From Rapana venosa (lineage: Eukaryota > Mollusca > Gastropoda > Neogastropoda > Muricidae): 64,000 bases of DNA. The notes beneath the pieces were generated by a model. The model saw only the letters and a list, made by a program, of their open reading frames with translations. It was not told the DNA's origin and searched no databases. The stretch covers positions 41,508,148 to 41,572,147 of the forward strand of contig CM054151.1 in the NCBI GenBank assembly GCA_028751875.1, given 5' to 3'. Position 1 is the first letter of the stretch. Each line of letters begins with the position of its first letter. Made by a program: the position numbers and the translations under genes. This document shows positions 1-43,868 of this stretch, one piece after another.

Positions 1-19
1 GACTAAGTCCTTTCTGAGT

Positions 20-41
20 TCTCTCTCTCTCTCTGCTCTCT

Positions 42-99
<58 letters not shown>

Positions 100-112
100 C
101 TCTTTCTTTCTA
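20..112. repeat. (CT)n microsatellite
   Basis: Nearly pure CT with a few lost bases. Confidence 0.95.
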
Positions 113-1068
113 AGCCACGCCACATTCCTATAAAAGAACACCCGCGGAACCAACTACTCTACAAGACAAGAAGCCCCCAGTAGTAGAAGTGCCAGAAGGG
201 AGAAAAGCGCTAATCCACCCTGACAGACCGCGGGTAGGCCGGTCCTTCAGACACCTGTTTGTGTCTCCCCCACCCTCGCTACACCCTTTTACGACCCCTC
301 TCACCCATTACTCTTCAGCTTGCCGCGCAGACGTGAACATTCCAATAAACCAAACAACGAACGCCTAGTGCCGCGGAGATTACCGCCACCGCGCGGCGTT
401 AAACCTGCAGTAAATGAATGCACAGCGGCAGGCTGCAGAGGGTCTATTTGGAGATCCCGGCTGACGAAGAGGGACAGGAAAAGCCTCACAAAACATGTCG
501 GAGTTTTCCGCTTCCTGCGTGAATGTGGGGAAATGGTGAGAGCGTTGGAAGGACCGTCTGAAAAGAATACCTCAGGTACCAGGATTGCTGTATGACGCTG
601 AGTTGGTTCAGTGTTGCTGTAACTACGTTGTGTAGAAAAAGTTTCTTAGGCAGACGTTAGAAGATTTGTTGAGTTTGCTTTGACTAAGTAGGCACAATGA
701 TGATTTTGATCTGATATTCAAAAGAATTAAAACTGAAAAAAGGAATGCCCAATGAAATAAAGATTATGCAATTGAAAGGTTATTGTTTCTAAGATAACTT
801 GGATTCTCTGCGTAGTAAACAGGAAACTAAAAAAAAGCTCTGTGTGTTTCTTGATTACAGATCCACAACTCGCTATTTTCCTCTCTATATAGCCAAAAAG
901 CTCTAGCCAAGGAATGAAAAAAACACACGAAAACAAACAAACAGAAAACTTTTAAGAAGATGATAGCCCTGCCATTGCTTCTGTGGTCGGTGTGGGGCTA
1001 CAAAAAATTCACTGGACTGTATCTAGATCCACCTAAATGCTTGATTTTTGTCTCTCAAGATTTCTGTT

Positions 1069-1070
<2 letters not shown>

Positions 1071-1118
<48 letters not shown>

Positions 1119-1166
1119 GCACACGAACGCACACGAACGCACGCACGCACGCACACACACACACAA
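1071..1166. repeat. (CA)n / (CGCA)n microsatellite
   Basis: Pure CA changing into GCAC and GAAC units. Confidence 0.95.
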
Positions 1167-1525
1167 GATGGAAAAAGGTCGCGTTTATTGAACACCATAC
1201 CCCAAGTCATCAGGGTAGGCCGTGCTGCTGCTGCTGCTTCTGCTGCTGCTGCTGCTGCTGCTAGTGCTGCTGCACAGCAAGTGCAGGGCCAGGAGGAAGG
1301 CGGGCGATAACGCTCCAGTCCAAGTGTCGTCGCTATCAGAGGCACACATGGAAAGTGAAGATTGCCAGCACGCGCCTTTCTCGCCCGCACCGGTGTCAGG
1401 GCTGGAATGGATCTCATGTTATTTTTTCCCCCCACAGACGAAGAAGACTTGATGGTGTGTTCTTTCACTATTTTCTTCACACGTTGCGCGCACGTGCGTA
1501 CACACACACGCACGCACACATGCAC

Positions 1526-1710
1526 GCAGAACATCTTGCGCACACGTTAAATCCTGTTCCGCTTTTCGGAAGAGTAGGCCATTGTGTGCCGGTGGGAACA
1601 GATAACAAAATTTACAAAATCGCATACACTCGGGGACTGGATGTAAAAAAGCACATAAGAGCTTATTCCATTATCCTCGATATAAAAGAATAAAATAAAT
1701 AAAAAAGATA
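1526..1710 (+). repeat. SINE family S1, tail type 1, 5'-truncated
   Basis: Starts gcagaacatcttgcgcacac, includes gtgtgccggtgggaacag, and ends tccattatcctcgatataaa followed by an AAT-rich tail. The same module recurs many times on both strands in this window. Confidence 0.85.
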
Positions 1711-4206
1711 AACACACACACGCACTATCTCACACCTATACATATACACCCACACCTACCGACCCACCTACACACGGAGAGAGAGAGGGAGAGAGATGGG
1801 GGCATAAAAGAGATAGCCGTTTGCTGTTATCACAAGGGTAGTTCTGGTGTGAACTTTGGACCCCCCCCCCCCCCCCCCTTTACACACACATACTTAGGAT
1901 GTGCTGACCCATTGGTAGCTGGTGCATCTGACTGGCCTTTACATTTCGGAACCCCACTACCAACCTTCAGCTGTTGATGAAATCGATATTTCTTTTTCTC
2001 AAAAGATATTTTCACAAGTCATGATGGAATGTGTCTTATCAATCAATCAATCAATCAATCGATCAAGGTTCAATCAAGAATGTAAAAATCTGGGTTTCAA
2101 ATGGGAAAATACACCCCAGAGGTTGCTTTAAAGGGAGGAAACCAATAAAGCAAGGATTGGGCATGGATAAAAAAAATTTTAGTTTAAAAAAAAGGGAAAA
2201 AAATTCCGAACTTTTCTCAAAGGGAGATAATTTCTCAGAAAATAATTTTAGAAGCTAGTACTTTAAACTGAATGGTGGAAGGTTTTACATCTGAGTTTCT
2301 ATCTGTGTGAATATATCACTTTATTGTTAACGTCTCCTTGCATTGAGGAAGGAACATCTATACCAATCATTCCCGCAGACAACCTAACAACAGCGAAACC
2401 CCCAACGACACTACAACCCAACTCATCTCAACTCTGACACCAAGAGGGTTGGCTGTTCCTCAATAGGGAAGGGAGGAGAGCTGGAGAAGAGGAGGAAGAA
2501 GAAGAAGAAGAAGAAGAAGATAAGGGTAGAGGGGAACACGCTGTCGTATTTGCTCGTGACTGATCCCCCAGGATTAACGGATGGGGGCCAGGCGCCCAGA
2601 GCGTGTTGAGGGGCCATTTGCCCGTGCCTGCCCCCTGTTTGCCCACCCAGGGGAGCTGCGATAGCGGACACACAGGTCCCCACACCGACAACTTGTCCCC
2701 CCATTCAGAAACTGCCTGAGGCGGACACGTCTCTGCCCCGATAGGTGCCAATCCAAATTAATATAAGGCTTAACAGGCTGGAGCCACGCGGGGCGGCAGG
2801 AATGCAGAGGTTGAGGCGGCCCGGTGTTGGAGGTTATCGTCTGTTTGCTAGTCCTTGCCTGTTCCGCCAGGCTCGTCCCCAATACCGCCGTTGTAACAAC
2901 TCGTCGCAAGTTATTGAAGGACGGGGCAACGCCGTGTGGACGGGTTGTAAGAGTTAATGGATTAGGAGACGTGGAGGTTTTGCTTGATTAGTGGGTTGGC
3001 GCCTCTGTGTGTGTGTGTGTGTGTGCCACGATTGGTTGTCATTTCCTTGGGGTAGACTCATTGTGTGGAATCCTTACACATTTTTCATATGAGTTTTGTG
3101 AACAATATGGGAAAATAATTATTGTAGGCTTCTACAGTAAATTATGTAAGACAGAGAATTCCTTCTTCTTCATCTTCTTCCTCAACACTGTTTGAAACCA
3201 TGGAGGCACCGCACTAAAGGGTTGTTTATTCGTCAACATGTCTAACTGTAAACAAAAGTCTAGCAAACCTGAAATAAGATGCGAAGAAAACCCCTTGTAT
3301 CTTTGCGCTTTGGAAGCGGGGGAGGGCGACATAAAGATAAGCACAGTCATTTGCGGATACACTTAACTTGCTGTCTGCCTGTTTAATCGAACTATACCCC
3401 TCTGTGATCAGGTTTGAAGTGGCGTTTTTCAAACACTTATTCCATGCACAGTGTGACCATTCAGACCGGGCTTTATGGTTTCCTTTAAACCGCCAAAATA
3501 AAATAACAAACAACAATGATCCCACTTGGCCCGAATAAGAGAAACCTGTTTAGGCCACGGACATGAATATTTGTTTCTGCTATACTCTGTTTCTTTCGTT
3601 AATTCAGCGTTCAAATTGTTGCTTTTAAAAAGTTCTTACTCAGACATCCTGCGTTTTTCACTCAGTCGATTTATTATCTACAATGAGTTTGTTGTCGACA
3701 TCAGGTCATAAAAGATTATAACTATTAGGACGGTGCTTGAGTTGAAAGATTGGAGAAGTGCAGAGTAGCGCAGAGCAGAGCAGAGCTGAGCAGAGCAGAG
3801 CGAGAGAGAGAGAGAGAGAGATTCTTTTGATTTCATATTGCCGACACATTAGTCGTTAATATCTTTAATTAAATCATGTTTTCATTCAAGATTTGAAAAT
3901 AATGGGGGGGTGGGGGGGGGGGGGGGACAGCATAAGATTCTAATGAAAGATGGCCTTGTTGCTCAGTTTCTCTGCACTTTTTATTTTGGTTCCCAAACTT
4001 GAACGCGAATCGAAGTCTGAATCATTCCCATGAGCTTTGTGTAATGTTAAGCTCAAGTGGGCAAAGTGGTTTGAAAACTGAATGAGCCAAAGTTTGAAGC
4101 TTTTAACAATAACAGTTTCTTTGTAACTGAACGGATGAGGTGGGGTGCGGGGGTGGGGGGTGGGGGAGGAGGAGGCGGTTGCCTTTCCACATAGCCTGTG
4201 ATCTTC

Positions 4207-4237
<31 letters not shown>

Positions 4238-5024
4238 CAATGCTACCATCTCACAGGCGCCGACTGACAGAGTAGCTGCACACATTAACCATAATCGTGC
4301 TTCTTTTTTTCAAGCACGGAACACTCACAGAAAAAAACAAAAGGAATCAACTCTTTTCCATCGCCACAACAAAGCCTCGACTATATTCATTGTCATAAAA
4401 AACTGATATCCGCTCTGAAAAGGGAAACAAACCTCAACTATTTGATGCACGAAGTCTGATAGGCCCGCGTGTAAGTGCAAATTATCACCACTCGATCTGC
4501 CCTTTGGTTGATGAAAGCGCCGTGTTGTATGTGCTTCCTGGGGTGCTCTTTGTGGCCGAAAGAGAGCACAGTGGTTTCTGTTGCGGTGAGATTGGTGTCA
4601 GCGGAAGGGGAAGATAATAAATTATGAACTAGTGCGCTCAATAAGGAAACGAACATCAATCTCAGATCTGTATTGAGAAAAAAAAACAGGAAAAAAAATC
4701 CATAATTTTTCCTACGGAATCCCCTCGCTGGTTCAATTGACGTTAAGTCTTTCGGGTTAAATGTATAAATGCTTAGCTTCCATCATCAATATATCATTCT
4801 TAGCTTAAGTGATGGGTGGCGGCGGGTGGTAGTTGTGGTAGCAGTGAAGGTTGATGATGAGTTTTCGTTTCGTGCCTCTCCATACTGGAAACTGTTTTCT
4901 AAGAAAATTTTGAGCTTTATAAACCGATAGATCTTGAACTAAAAAAGTGTTTAGCCTTATTTTGTTTGTGAAATGTTGACACCTTATCGCGTATGCCTCC
5001 ATCCCTGTTTATCTTGCATTGATC

Positions 5025-5145
5025 CCCGAAGTCGGATTACGGCTACCTAAATGTTGGGGTGGGGTGGAAACGGCTGCATACACAAAAAACCTCACCACAG
5101 GTAAATCTTGGAGCTGTAGCCGAGGAACGAAACAAATCCTCTATT
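5025..5145 (+). repeat. SINE S1 tail type 2 fragment
   Basis: gatccccgaagtcggattac to gctgtagccgaggaacgaa is the 3' part of the second S1 subfamily. It is duplicated at 8148-8270 in the second tandem unit. Confidence 0.7.
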
Positions 5146-5201
5146 GTATTGTAATTGTATTGTTTTGTAATAGTTTTGTACACTACTCAGCTCTCTAGGT
5201 T

Positions 5202-5500
5202 GGGTATAGGATAACTCAGTGGTAAGAGCACTCGCTTTCCCCAGCTGAGGTTAAGCAGCATTGAGCGTGGTTACCACTTGGATGGGTGACCATTTGCGCG
5301 CCTTGACTTTAGTATAGTCCCCAGTTCACCCAGCTGTAAATAAGTACCTGCCCTATTTAGGGTCAGGGAAGGTAAAGCAGCGAGGGAGAGGAGATGGGTG
5401 CCGCCCTCAATATGCTAGCCCCTTGAGAAGTCGAGGTCTCTGATGCCTCACTCCCCTACGACCACATAGGTTATGGGACTCCTTTACCTTTATCTACTCT
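5202..5500 (+). repeat. SINE family S2 (tRNA head plus 5S rRNA segment)
   Basis: A tRNA-like head aactcagtggtaagagcac with box A character is followed by ttaagcagcattgagcgtgg and ttaccacttggatgggtgac. These match 5S rRNA at about positions 47-87 (internal control region, box C). The body ends gggactcctttaccttt. Copy within tandem unit 1. Confidence 0.85.
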
Positions 5501-5685
5501 AGGTAGGTTTCTTACCATAGTATTCGGGCACCTCTCCCTGGAGAGAGCATGGGACCACTACAACAGCAGCAACCACTTTTTCTGTTTGCATGAGTGGTTG
5601 TTGTTAAATATGACTGGATTTTTCGTTTGAATTTTGATGATAAAACCCTCTTGTTGGCATCGTTCTTTTACAAGTAATACGTTCG

Positions 5686-5689
<4 letters not shown>

Positions 5690-5727
<38 letters not shown>

Positions 5728-5753
5728 ACACACACACCAACACACACACACAC

Positions 5754-5789
<36 letters not shown>

Positions 5790-5838
5790 ATCAGTCGCAC
5801 GCTACACACACACACACACACACACAATCAGTCGCACG

Positions 5839-5893
<55 letters not shown>

Positions 5894-5972
5894 ACACAAC
5901 ACAACACACACCACACTCACTCACTCACTCACACACACACACTCACTCACTCACTCACTCACACACACACAA
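5690..5972. repeat. (CA)n / (TCAC)n microsatellite, unit 1
   Basis: Interrupted twice by cagtcgcacgc-acacac. The homologous tract in tandem unit 2 is at 8816-9085, with different run lengths. Confidence 0.95.
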
Positions 5973-6015
5973 GAGACTCAGTCACACGCCTAGAAACAAT
6001 TTCAAATCCACCCAG

Positions 6016-6645
6016 AGGGGACCGGGATAGCCCAGCGGTTAAGAACGTTGCACTCGTGATTTGATGGACCGGGATTTTTGCCCCGGGATCCAGCCAACAC
6101 CGTTCAAGGGGATCTTCCCCTTGGAGTTAGCATCAATACTGACTCTACTGCCCCGAAAGTTATTCGGCTGAGACTATAAACCGAGGGGCCGTGTGCCAAC
6201 GCAAGCAGAATATCTTCCGCACACGTTAAAACTGGTTCTGCCTTTTGGAAGAGCAGGTCATTCGTGCCTGTAAGAACGAACGACAAAGTATATATAATTT
6301 TCATCTATTTAAAAAACAACAACAACAACAAACCATGTACAGTGGTGACGTGTTTAGACATCCTCCCCGAATTCGAAACACGGCACGCAGAACGTCTTGC
6401 GCACACGTTAACATCCTGTTCCGCTTTTCGTAAGAGTAGGCCATTGTGTGCCGGTGGGAACAGATGACAATTTACAAAACCGCATACACACGGGGACTGG
6501 ATGTATAAAAAGCACATAGGTGCTTATTCCATTATCCTTGATATAAAAGAATAAAATTAATAAAATGATGTGCTAAAACGGTTGCATACCCAACAAATCT
6601 CGCCATTGATGAACCTCGTCGCTCTAGCCGAGGGCGGAAGCAAAA
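6016..6645 (+). repeat. composite SINE S1 with nested S1 copy
   Basis: A tRNA-like head gggatagcccagcggttaag and S1 body are interrupted at about 6384-6563 by a second S1 piece of tail type 1. They resume with the type 2 tail ending ctctagccgagggcggaagc. Flanked by aaatccaccc-rga at 6004-6016 and 6647-6659. Confidence 0.85.
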
Positions 6646-6810
6646 ATCCACCCGGAACACTGTGATCTGTGACCTCAGGTGAGGTCAAGACACATACCCG
6701 GTTTTGTTGGGCCAGGTTTAGGGAGGGACAAATACCCCTATCTTCAATGGCCAGAGATGTAGCCCATTCTGGAGAAAAAGGACTAGGGTTTGATCATTAT
6801 GATTGTTCCA

Positions 6811-6826
6811 CACACACACACACACA

Positions 6827-6861
<35 letters not shown>

Positions 6862-6919
6862 GCGCGCAGCACGCACGCACGCGCGCGCACGCACACAACA
6901 CACACACACACACACACCC

Positions 6920-6950
<31 letters not shown>

Positions 6951-6963
6951 AAACACACACATA
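6811..6963. repeat. (CA)n / (CGCA)n tract at the tandem junction
   Basis: Lies at the join of the two 3.1 kb units. Confidence 0.95.
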
Positions 6964-8324
6964 CATGATTGCGTACGCACAATCATGTTTTCATTCAAGA
7001 TTTGAAAATAATGGGGGGGTGGGGGGGGGGGGGGGGGGGACAGCATAAGATTCTAATGAAAGATGGCCTTGTTGCTCAGTTTCTCTGCACTTTTTATTTT
7101 GGTTCCCAAACTTGAACGCGAATCGAAGTCTGAATCATTCCCATGAGCTTTGTGTAATGTTAAGCTCAAGTGGGCAAAGTGGTTTGAAAACTGAATGAGC
7201 CAAAGTTTGAAGCTTTTAACAATAACAGTTTCTTTGTAACTGAACGGATGAGGTGGGGTGCGGGGATGGGGGGTGGGGAGGAGGAGGCGGTTGCCTTTCC
7301 ACATAGCCTGTGATCTTCCTCAGAGAGAGAGAGAGAGAGAGAGAGCAATGCTACCATCTCACAGGCGCCGACTGACAGAGTAGCTGCACACATTAACCAT
7401 AATCGTGCTTCTTTTTTTCAAGCACGGAACACTCACAGAAAAAAACAAAAGGAATCAACTCTTTTCCATCGCCACAACAAAGCCTCGACTATAATCATTG
7501 TCATAAAAAACTGATATCCGCTCTGAAAAGGGAAACAAACCTCAACTATTTGATGCACGAAGTCTGATAGGCCCGCGTGTAAGTGCAAATTATCACCACT
7601 CGATCTGCCCTTTGGTTGATGAAAGCGCCGTGTTGTATGTGCTTCCTGGGGTGCTCTTTGTGGCCGAAAGAGAGCACAGTGGTTTCTGTTGCGGTGAGAT
7701 TGGTGTCAGCGGAAGGGGAAGATAATAAATTATGAACTAGTGCGCTCAATAAGGAAACGAACATCAATCTCAGATCTGTATTGAGAAAAAAAAACAGGAA
7801 AAAAAATCCATAATTTTTCCTACGGAATCCCCTCGCTGGTTCAATTGACGTTAAGTCTTTCGGGTTAAATGTATAAATGCTTAGCTTCCATCATCAATAT
7901 ATCATTCTTAGCTTAAGTGATGGGTGGCGGCGGGTGGTAGTTGTGGTAGCAGTGAAGGTTGATGATGAGTTTTCGTTTCGTGCCTCTCCATACTGGAAAC
8001 TGTTTTCATAGTAACACAGTTTTGTCTAAGAAAATTTTGAGCTTTATAAACCGATAGATCTTGAACTAAAAAAGTGTTTAGCCTTATTTTGTTTGTGAAA
8101 TGTTGACACCTTATCGCGTATGCCTCCATCCCTGTTTATCTTGCATTGATCCCCGAAGTCGGATTACGGCTACCTAAATGTTGGGGTGGGGGTGGAAACG
8201 GCTGCATACACAAAAACCTCACCACAGGTAAATCTTGGAGCTGTAGCCGAGGAACGAAACAAATCCTCTATTGTATTGTAATTGTATTGTTTTGTAATAG
8301 TTTTGTACACTACTCAGCTCTCTA

Positions 8325-8630
8325 GGTTGGGTATAGGATAACTCAGTGGTAAGAGCACTCGCTTTCCCCCAGCTGAGGTTAAGCAGCATTGAGCGTGGTT
8401 ACCACTTGGATGGGTGACCATTTGCGCGCCTTGACTTTAGTATAGTCCCCCAGTTCACCCAGCTGTAAATAAGTACCTGCCCTATTTAGGGTCAGGGAAG
8501 GTAAAGCAGCGAGGGAGAGGAGATGGGTGCCGCCCTCAATATGCTAGCCCCTTGAGAAGTCGAGGTCTCTGATGCCTCACTCCCCTACGACCACATAGGT
8601 TATGGGACTCCTTTACCTTTATCTACTCCA
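8325..8630 (+). repeat. SINE S2 copy in tandem unit 2
   Basis: Same structure as the unit 1 copy, with near-identical sequence. It arose by the tandem duplication, not by a separate insertion. Confidence 0.85.
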
Positions 8631-8814
8631 GGTAGGTTTCTTACCATAGTATTCGGGCACCTCTCCCTGGAGAGAGCATGGGACCACTACAACAGCAGCA
8701 ACCACTTTTTCTGTTTGCATGAGTGGTTGTTGTTAAATATGACTGGATTTTTCGTTTGAATTTTGCTGATAAAACCCTCTTGTTGGCATCGTTCTTTTAC
8801 AAGTAATACGTTCG

Positions 8815-9085
<271 letters not shown>

Positions 9086-9128
9086 GAGACTCAGTCACAC
9101 GCCTAGAAACAATTTCAAATCCACCCAG

Positions 9129-9757
9129 AGGGGACCGGGATAGCCCAGCGGTTAAGAACGTTGCACTCGTGATTTGATGGACCGGGATTTTTGCCCCGGG
9201 ATCCAGCCAACACCGTTCAAGGGGACCTTCCCCTTGGAGTTAGCATCATTACTGACTCTGCTGCCTCGAAAGTTATTCGGCTGAGACTATAAACCGAGGC
9301 GCCGTGTGCCAACGCAAGCAGAACATCTCGTGCACACGTTAAAACCCGTCCTGCCTTTTGGAAGAGCAGGTCATTCGTGCCTGTAAGAACGAACGACAAA
9401 GTATATATAATTTTCATCTATTTAAAAAACAACAACAACAACAAACCATGTACAGTGGTGACGTGTTTAGACATCCTCCCCGAATTCGAAACACGGCACG
9501 CAGAACGTCTTGCGCACACGTTAACATCCTGTTCCGCTTTTCGTAAGAGTAGGCCATTGTGTGCCGGTGGGAACAGATGACAATTTACAAAACCGCATAC
9601 ACACGGGGACTGGATGTAAAAAAGCACACAAGTGCTTATTCCATTATCCTCGATATAAAAGAATAAAATAAATAAAATGATGTGCTAAAACGGTTGCATA
9701 CCCAACAAATCTCGCCATTGATGAACCTCGTCGCTGTAGCCGAGGAAGGAAGCAAAA
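9129..9757 (+). repeat. composite SINE S1, duplicated copy
   Basis: Same nested element as in tandem unit 1, with small differences (for example gtaaaaaagcacacaagtgc near 9617). Confidence 0.85.
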
Positions 9758-9959
9758 ATCCACCCGGAACACTGTGATCTGTGACCTCAGGTGAGGTCAA
9801 GACACATACCCGGTTTTGTTGAGCCAGGTTCAGGGAGGGACAAATACCCCTATCTTCAATGGCCAGAGATGTAGCCCATTCTGGGGAAAAAGGACTAGGG
9901 TTTGATAATTATGACTGTTACACACACACACATTCACACACACACACACACTTGAGTGC

Positions 9960-10160
9960 TGCACACCTAGAAATAATTTCAAATCCACCCAGAACACTGT
10001 AGCTGGTAACCTCAGACAAGGTCAAGAAACATACCCGATGTTTGTTGGGCCAGGGTCAAGAAAGGACAAAATACCCCGATCTTCAATGGCCAGAGATGTA
10101 GCCCGCTATATTTGAAGAAGAAAAAAAAAAGACTGGGATTTAACCATCACGACTGTTGTC
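9960..10160. repeat. third, diverged partial copy with empty SINE site
   Basis: The text from gcacacctagaaataatttc to gatgtagcccgctata matches the flanks of the composite SINE in both 3.1 kb units, but here aaatccacccagaacactg is uninterrupted. This is the pre-insertion form of the target. Confidence 0.8.
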
Positions 10161-10750
10161 GCTTTCAACTCTTGCCGCCGATTAACCTTAAGACTTACCC
10201 ACCCCCACCCCCCACCCCCGCCCCCTCAACAACGTTTATCCCGTGTCCCTCCGTAACTGGCACCGCTGAAGGCTAGGCAGGATGTCGGGGGAGGAGGTGG
10301 GGGGTGGATGGAGGGGGTGCAATGACAAGACAAACCACTGTGTAGGGGCGTGTGGGGGGGGGTGGGGGTGGGGGGGGGGGGGGGGGGGTTGGGGGAGAAG
10401 AAAGTAACAATGTTTTCGGGGGACCGGGGCACGTGAGACAAAGTTGTCGGCTGTGTAACGAGGAGGCCCACTGTAGAGAATGTCATTCAGCAGGCACGTT
10501 CTGCCTGACCGTGGGTGGGAGAGAGGGAGAGAGAGAGAGAGATAGAGAGAGAGAGAAGGGGATGGGGGAGAGAAGGGGAGAGCGAGAGAGAGAGAGAGAG
10601 AGAGGGGGGGGGGAGATGGGGAGAGCGAGAGAGAGAGGGCATAGAGGGAGGGGGGGGGGGGTTGATTCCAATTAAAATAGTATTATAAATGGGTTCTTTG
10701 ACATCTTCTCCTATCCCCACCTTATGTCATTTAAAATAGCATCGCACACG
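10160..10750. repeat. G-rich and GA-rich purine block
   Basis: C-rich start near 10200, G runs at 10353-10388, GA/GGGA from 10520 to 10660. No exon seen. Confidence 0.85.
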
Positions 10751-10773
10751 CACGCACGCACACACACACATAT

Positions 10774-10804
<31 letters not shown>

Positions 10805-10919
10805 TTTTCAATGTACCATCTGGAAATAAAATTTGACTTGACTTGACACACACGCACGCACGTACGCAAGCATGCTCGCTCACACACACACACACACGCA
10901 CACAAATACACACACACAC

Positions 10920-10978
<59 letters not shown>

Positions 10979-10988
10979 ACATACACAC
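10740..10988. repeat. (CA)n / (CGCA)n tracts with a short dispersed repeat
   Basis: Between the tracts, at 10808-10846, lies the minus copy of the tttccagatgg repeat also seen at 37.3 and 37.8 kb. Confidence 0.9.
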
Positions 10989-11405
10989 TGCTACCATTAC
11001 CATTATCTGACAAGAAATGCTACAGAGGAATGGGGAAAAAATTTGGAAAATACAAAATTATCTGCTTTTTACTGTTTAGATATGAAAAAGCAATTTCTTC
11101 TCTAATAGTGAATTCATTTTATTTTGCTCAGTAATCAGTGTTAGACTTGCTTTTATGCGATTTTGAGGGTTTGGGGAAAACACGGGGGGGATGGTTTTTA
11201 GATATCTCACAGTCGGCAGTATGATTGAAAATAAAAGTCTTGACAAAAATCTGTATATGGGTGTGTGCTTGTCTTGATGTGGTTACCCAATTTCTTCATT
11301 CGTTTTATGGAAATTGAACGTGTTGCTTATATTTCAGGAAACAGCCATTATAAAGATATAAAAAAAAATGAAGCAAAACCAAAATACTTTGGAACACTCA
11401 CCAAA

Positions 11406-11406
<1 letters not shown>

Positions 11407-11441
<35 letters not shown>
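11407..11441. repeat. C35 homopolymer
   Basis: Uninterrupted C run followed by AAC units. Confidence 0.95.
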
Positions 11442-11443
<2 letters not shown>

Positions 11444-11845
11444 CAACAAAAAATATTACATGTTTTCCTCTATCCCTTATATCTGCAACTAAAATTTTTA
11501 AAAAGTATAGGCTGTTTGTATGATAATAAAATGTTATCTAGAAATATTGTTTCACTCCACCTGTTTGTTCAGAAGAAAAGTTAAAAAAACCCAAACAAGC
11601 AAACAAAAAGTGAAAAAAACCCAACAAAACCCCCCCTAACTCAATAACATATTTGAAAAAAAACACCGCCACTTTTTATCAGAATCTGGCAGGTCTCACA
11701 GGCTGTCAATACTGCCTCATAGTGTTGTTATCTTGTTCAAAATACACAGTGAAGTTCCAGATAGATTGCCAGTTTAAAATAGACATGAAATTCCAACTAT
11801 TTAGTCAGCTTGAAATAGTAAATTTCAAACTAGTTAAAAGATAAA

Positions 11846-11974
11846 AGGTAAAGGTGTCCCATAACCTATGTGGTCGTAGGGGAGCGAGGCATCAGAGACC
11901 TCAGCTTCTCTAGGGGCCAGCATATTGAGCGTGGCGCCCATCTCCTCTCCCTCGCTGCTTTACCTTCCCTGACC
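11846..11974 (-). repeat. SINE S2, 5'-truncated
   Basis: Minus-strand S2 body (plus-strand text starts aaggtgtcccataacctatg) inserted in a minisatellite. Flanking direct repeats aaactagtta at 11829 and about 11978 look like a target-site duplication. Confidence 0.8.
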
Positions 11975-12518
11975 CCAAACTAGTTAGTTTAAAACAAGGA
12001 GTGACATTCCAGCTATGCATTGAAGCTGTAATTAGAAAGTTAGTTACTATGAAGAAAGCAATTACATCCCAACTACTAAGCAGGTTGGCGGTAATACCAA
12101 GCAGTTAGTTTGAAAAAAGGTAGTAACATTTCAACTAGCTATTAAAATTTCAGCTAATGGGCTCATTTTAAAGAGGCAGTGGCATTGAAACTAGCTAGTT
12201 TGAAACAGACGTGACAGTAACATTCCAAATAGTTATTGATTGTATGTGTGTGTGGGGGGGGGGGGGGGGGGGCGCGACAGGGACGGGTTAAAAAAAATTT
12301 TTTCCCGTATTTTTTTCCCCGTATGCGACACTCCGTCCTCCTTCTCCTATGTTAGCTAGTTTGAAATAGGTAATAATATTCCCAGCAGGAAGTGATATTA
12401 CAATCAGTTAGGTAGTTTGAAATAAGCAGTAATATTCCCAGAAGGAAGTGATCTTACAACTAGTTAGGTAGTTTGAAAGAAGCAGTAATATTCCCACTTG
12501 GCAGTGGTATTACAACTA

Positions 12519-12520
<2 letters not shown>

Positions 12521-12562
<42 letters not shown>

Positions 12563-12660
12563 GTCCCATGACCTTGGCGGTCGTGGAGGAGACACGAAAG
12601 ACGATGCTGTGGTAAGCCTCCTCCAGCCATCTCGGTCCTCGGCTCTGCGCAGTAGTTAGG
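12521..12660. repeat. (ATC)n plus gtcccatgaccttggcggtc segment
   Basis: Fourteen or so ATC units followed by a GC-richer block with tggaggagacacgaaag. It looks like the 3' end of a non-LTR element with a trinucleotide tail in reverse orientation (inference). Confidence 0.4.
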
Positions 12661-12892
12661 TAATTTTAAAAAGGCAGCGACATTCCAACATCTTAGCTAG
12701 TTTGAAATAAGCAGTAACATCCCAACAAGCCAACACAACTCTGCGAAAGAACTGACAAGGTAGTAGACAAAATGTCCAGAAACTGCGAGAACAGCAATAG
12801 TCTTTTCAAAAACAATTATATAACCGTTACCTGGCAGAGTCAGTTACCTGATGGCTTGCTTTTTCTGGAAAAAAAATATTCAGAATGCTGCG

Positions 12893-12968
12893 CGTGTGTG
12901 CGTGCGTGCGTGCGTGCGTGCGTGCGCGCGTGTGTGTGTGTGTGCGTGTGTGTGCGTGCGTGTGTGTG

Positions 12969-13000
<32 letters not shown>

Positions 13001-13018
13001 CGTGTGCGCGTGTGCGTG
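12893..13018. repeat. (TG)n / (TGCG)n tract at the exon w1 acceptor
   Basis: Ends seven bases before the acceptor AG. Confidence 0.95.
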
Positions 13019-13025
13019 GTTTCAG

Positions 13026-43868
<30,843 letters not shown>

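Larger units (their letters stand above)
1..3870. other. upstream intron or 5' flank without recognised exon
   Basis: Holds a CT microsatellite at 20-112, a CA/CGCA tract at 1071-1166, CTG repeats at 1222-1264, a SINE fragment at 1526-1710, a C18 run at 1861 and an AATC run at 2040. Short open frames, such as those near 320-595 and 2745-2957, lack family motifs. I looked for the missing VWC and CHRD1 exons and did not see them. Confidence 0.5.
3873..6981. repeat. 3.1 kb tandem duplication, copy 1
   Basis: Begins at cattcaagatttgaaaataa and runs to the CA tract ending near 6963. It matches the next unit almost base for base at an offset of about 3113. It contains a G run (3904-3926), a GA run, a SINE tail, a 5S/tRNA SINE, CA/TCAC microsatellites and a composite SINE. 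No gene was recognised in it. Confidence 0.9.
11750..12770. repeat. diverged minisatellite, about 60-bp unit
   Basis: Repeated forms of tagtttgaaataagcagtaa followed by attcc-ag and acaactagtta. Units differ a lot. It is interrupted by a truncated S2 SINE, a G run near 12254 and a CAT-repeat segment at 12521. Confidence 0.75.

Noticed and set aside
320..595. 91-codon GC-richer frame as a 5' gene
   Set aside because: Basic, low-complexity peptide without motif, and an overlapping minus frame of similar quality.
5249..5292. 5S rRNA gene
   Set aside because: Only about 40 bases match 5S rRNA and they sit inside a SINE with a tRNA-like head; no full 5S present.
4438..7767. Identical 73-codon minus-strand frames at 4438 and 7546
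   Set aside because: Their identity comes from the recent tandem duplication, not from selection. No domain recognised.
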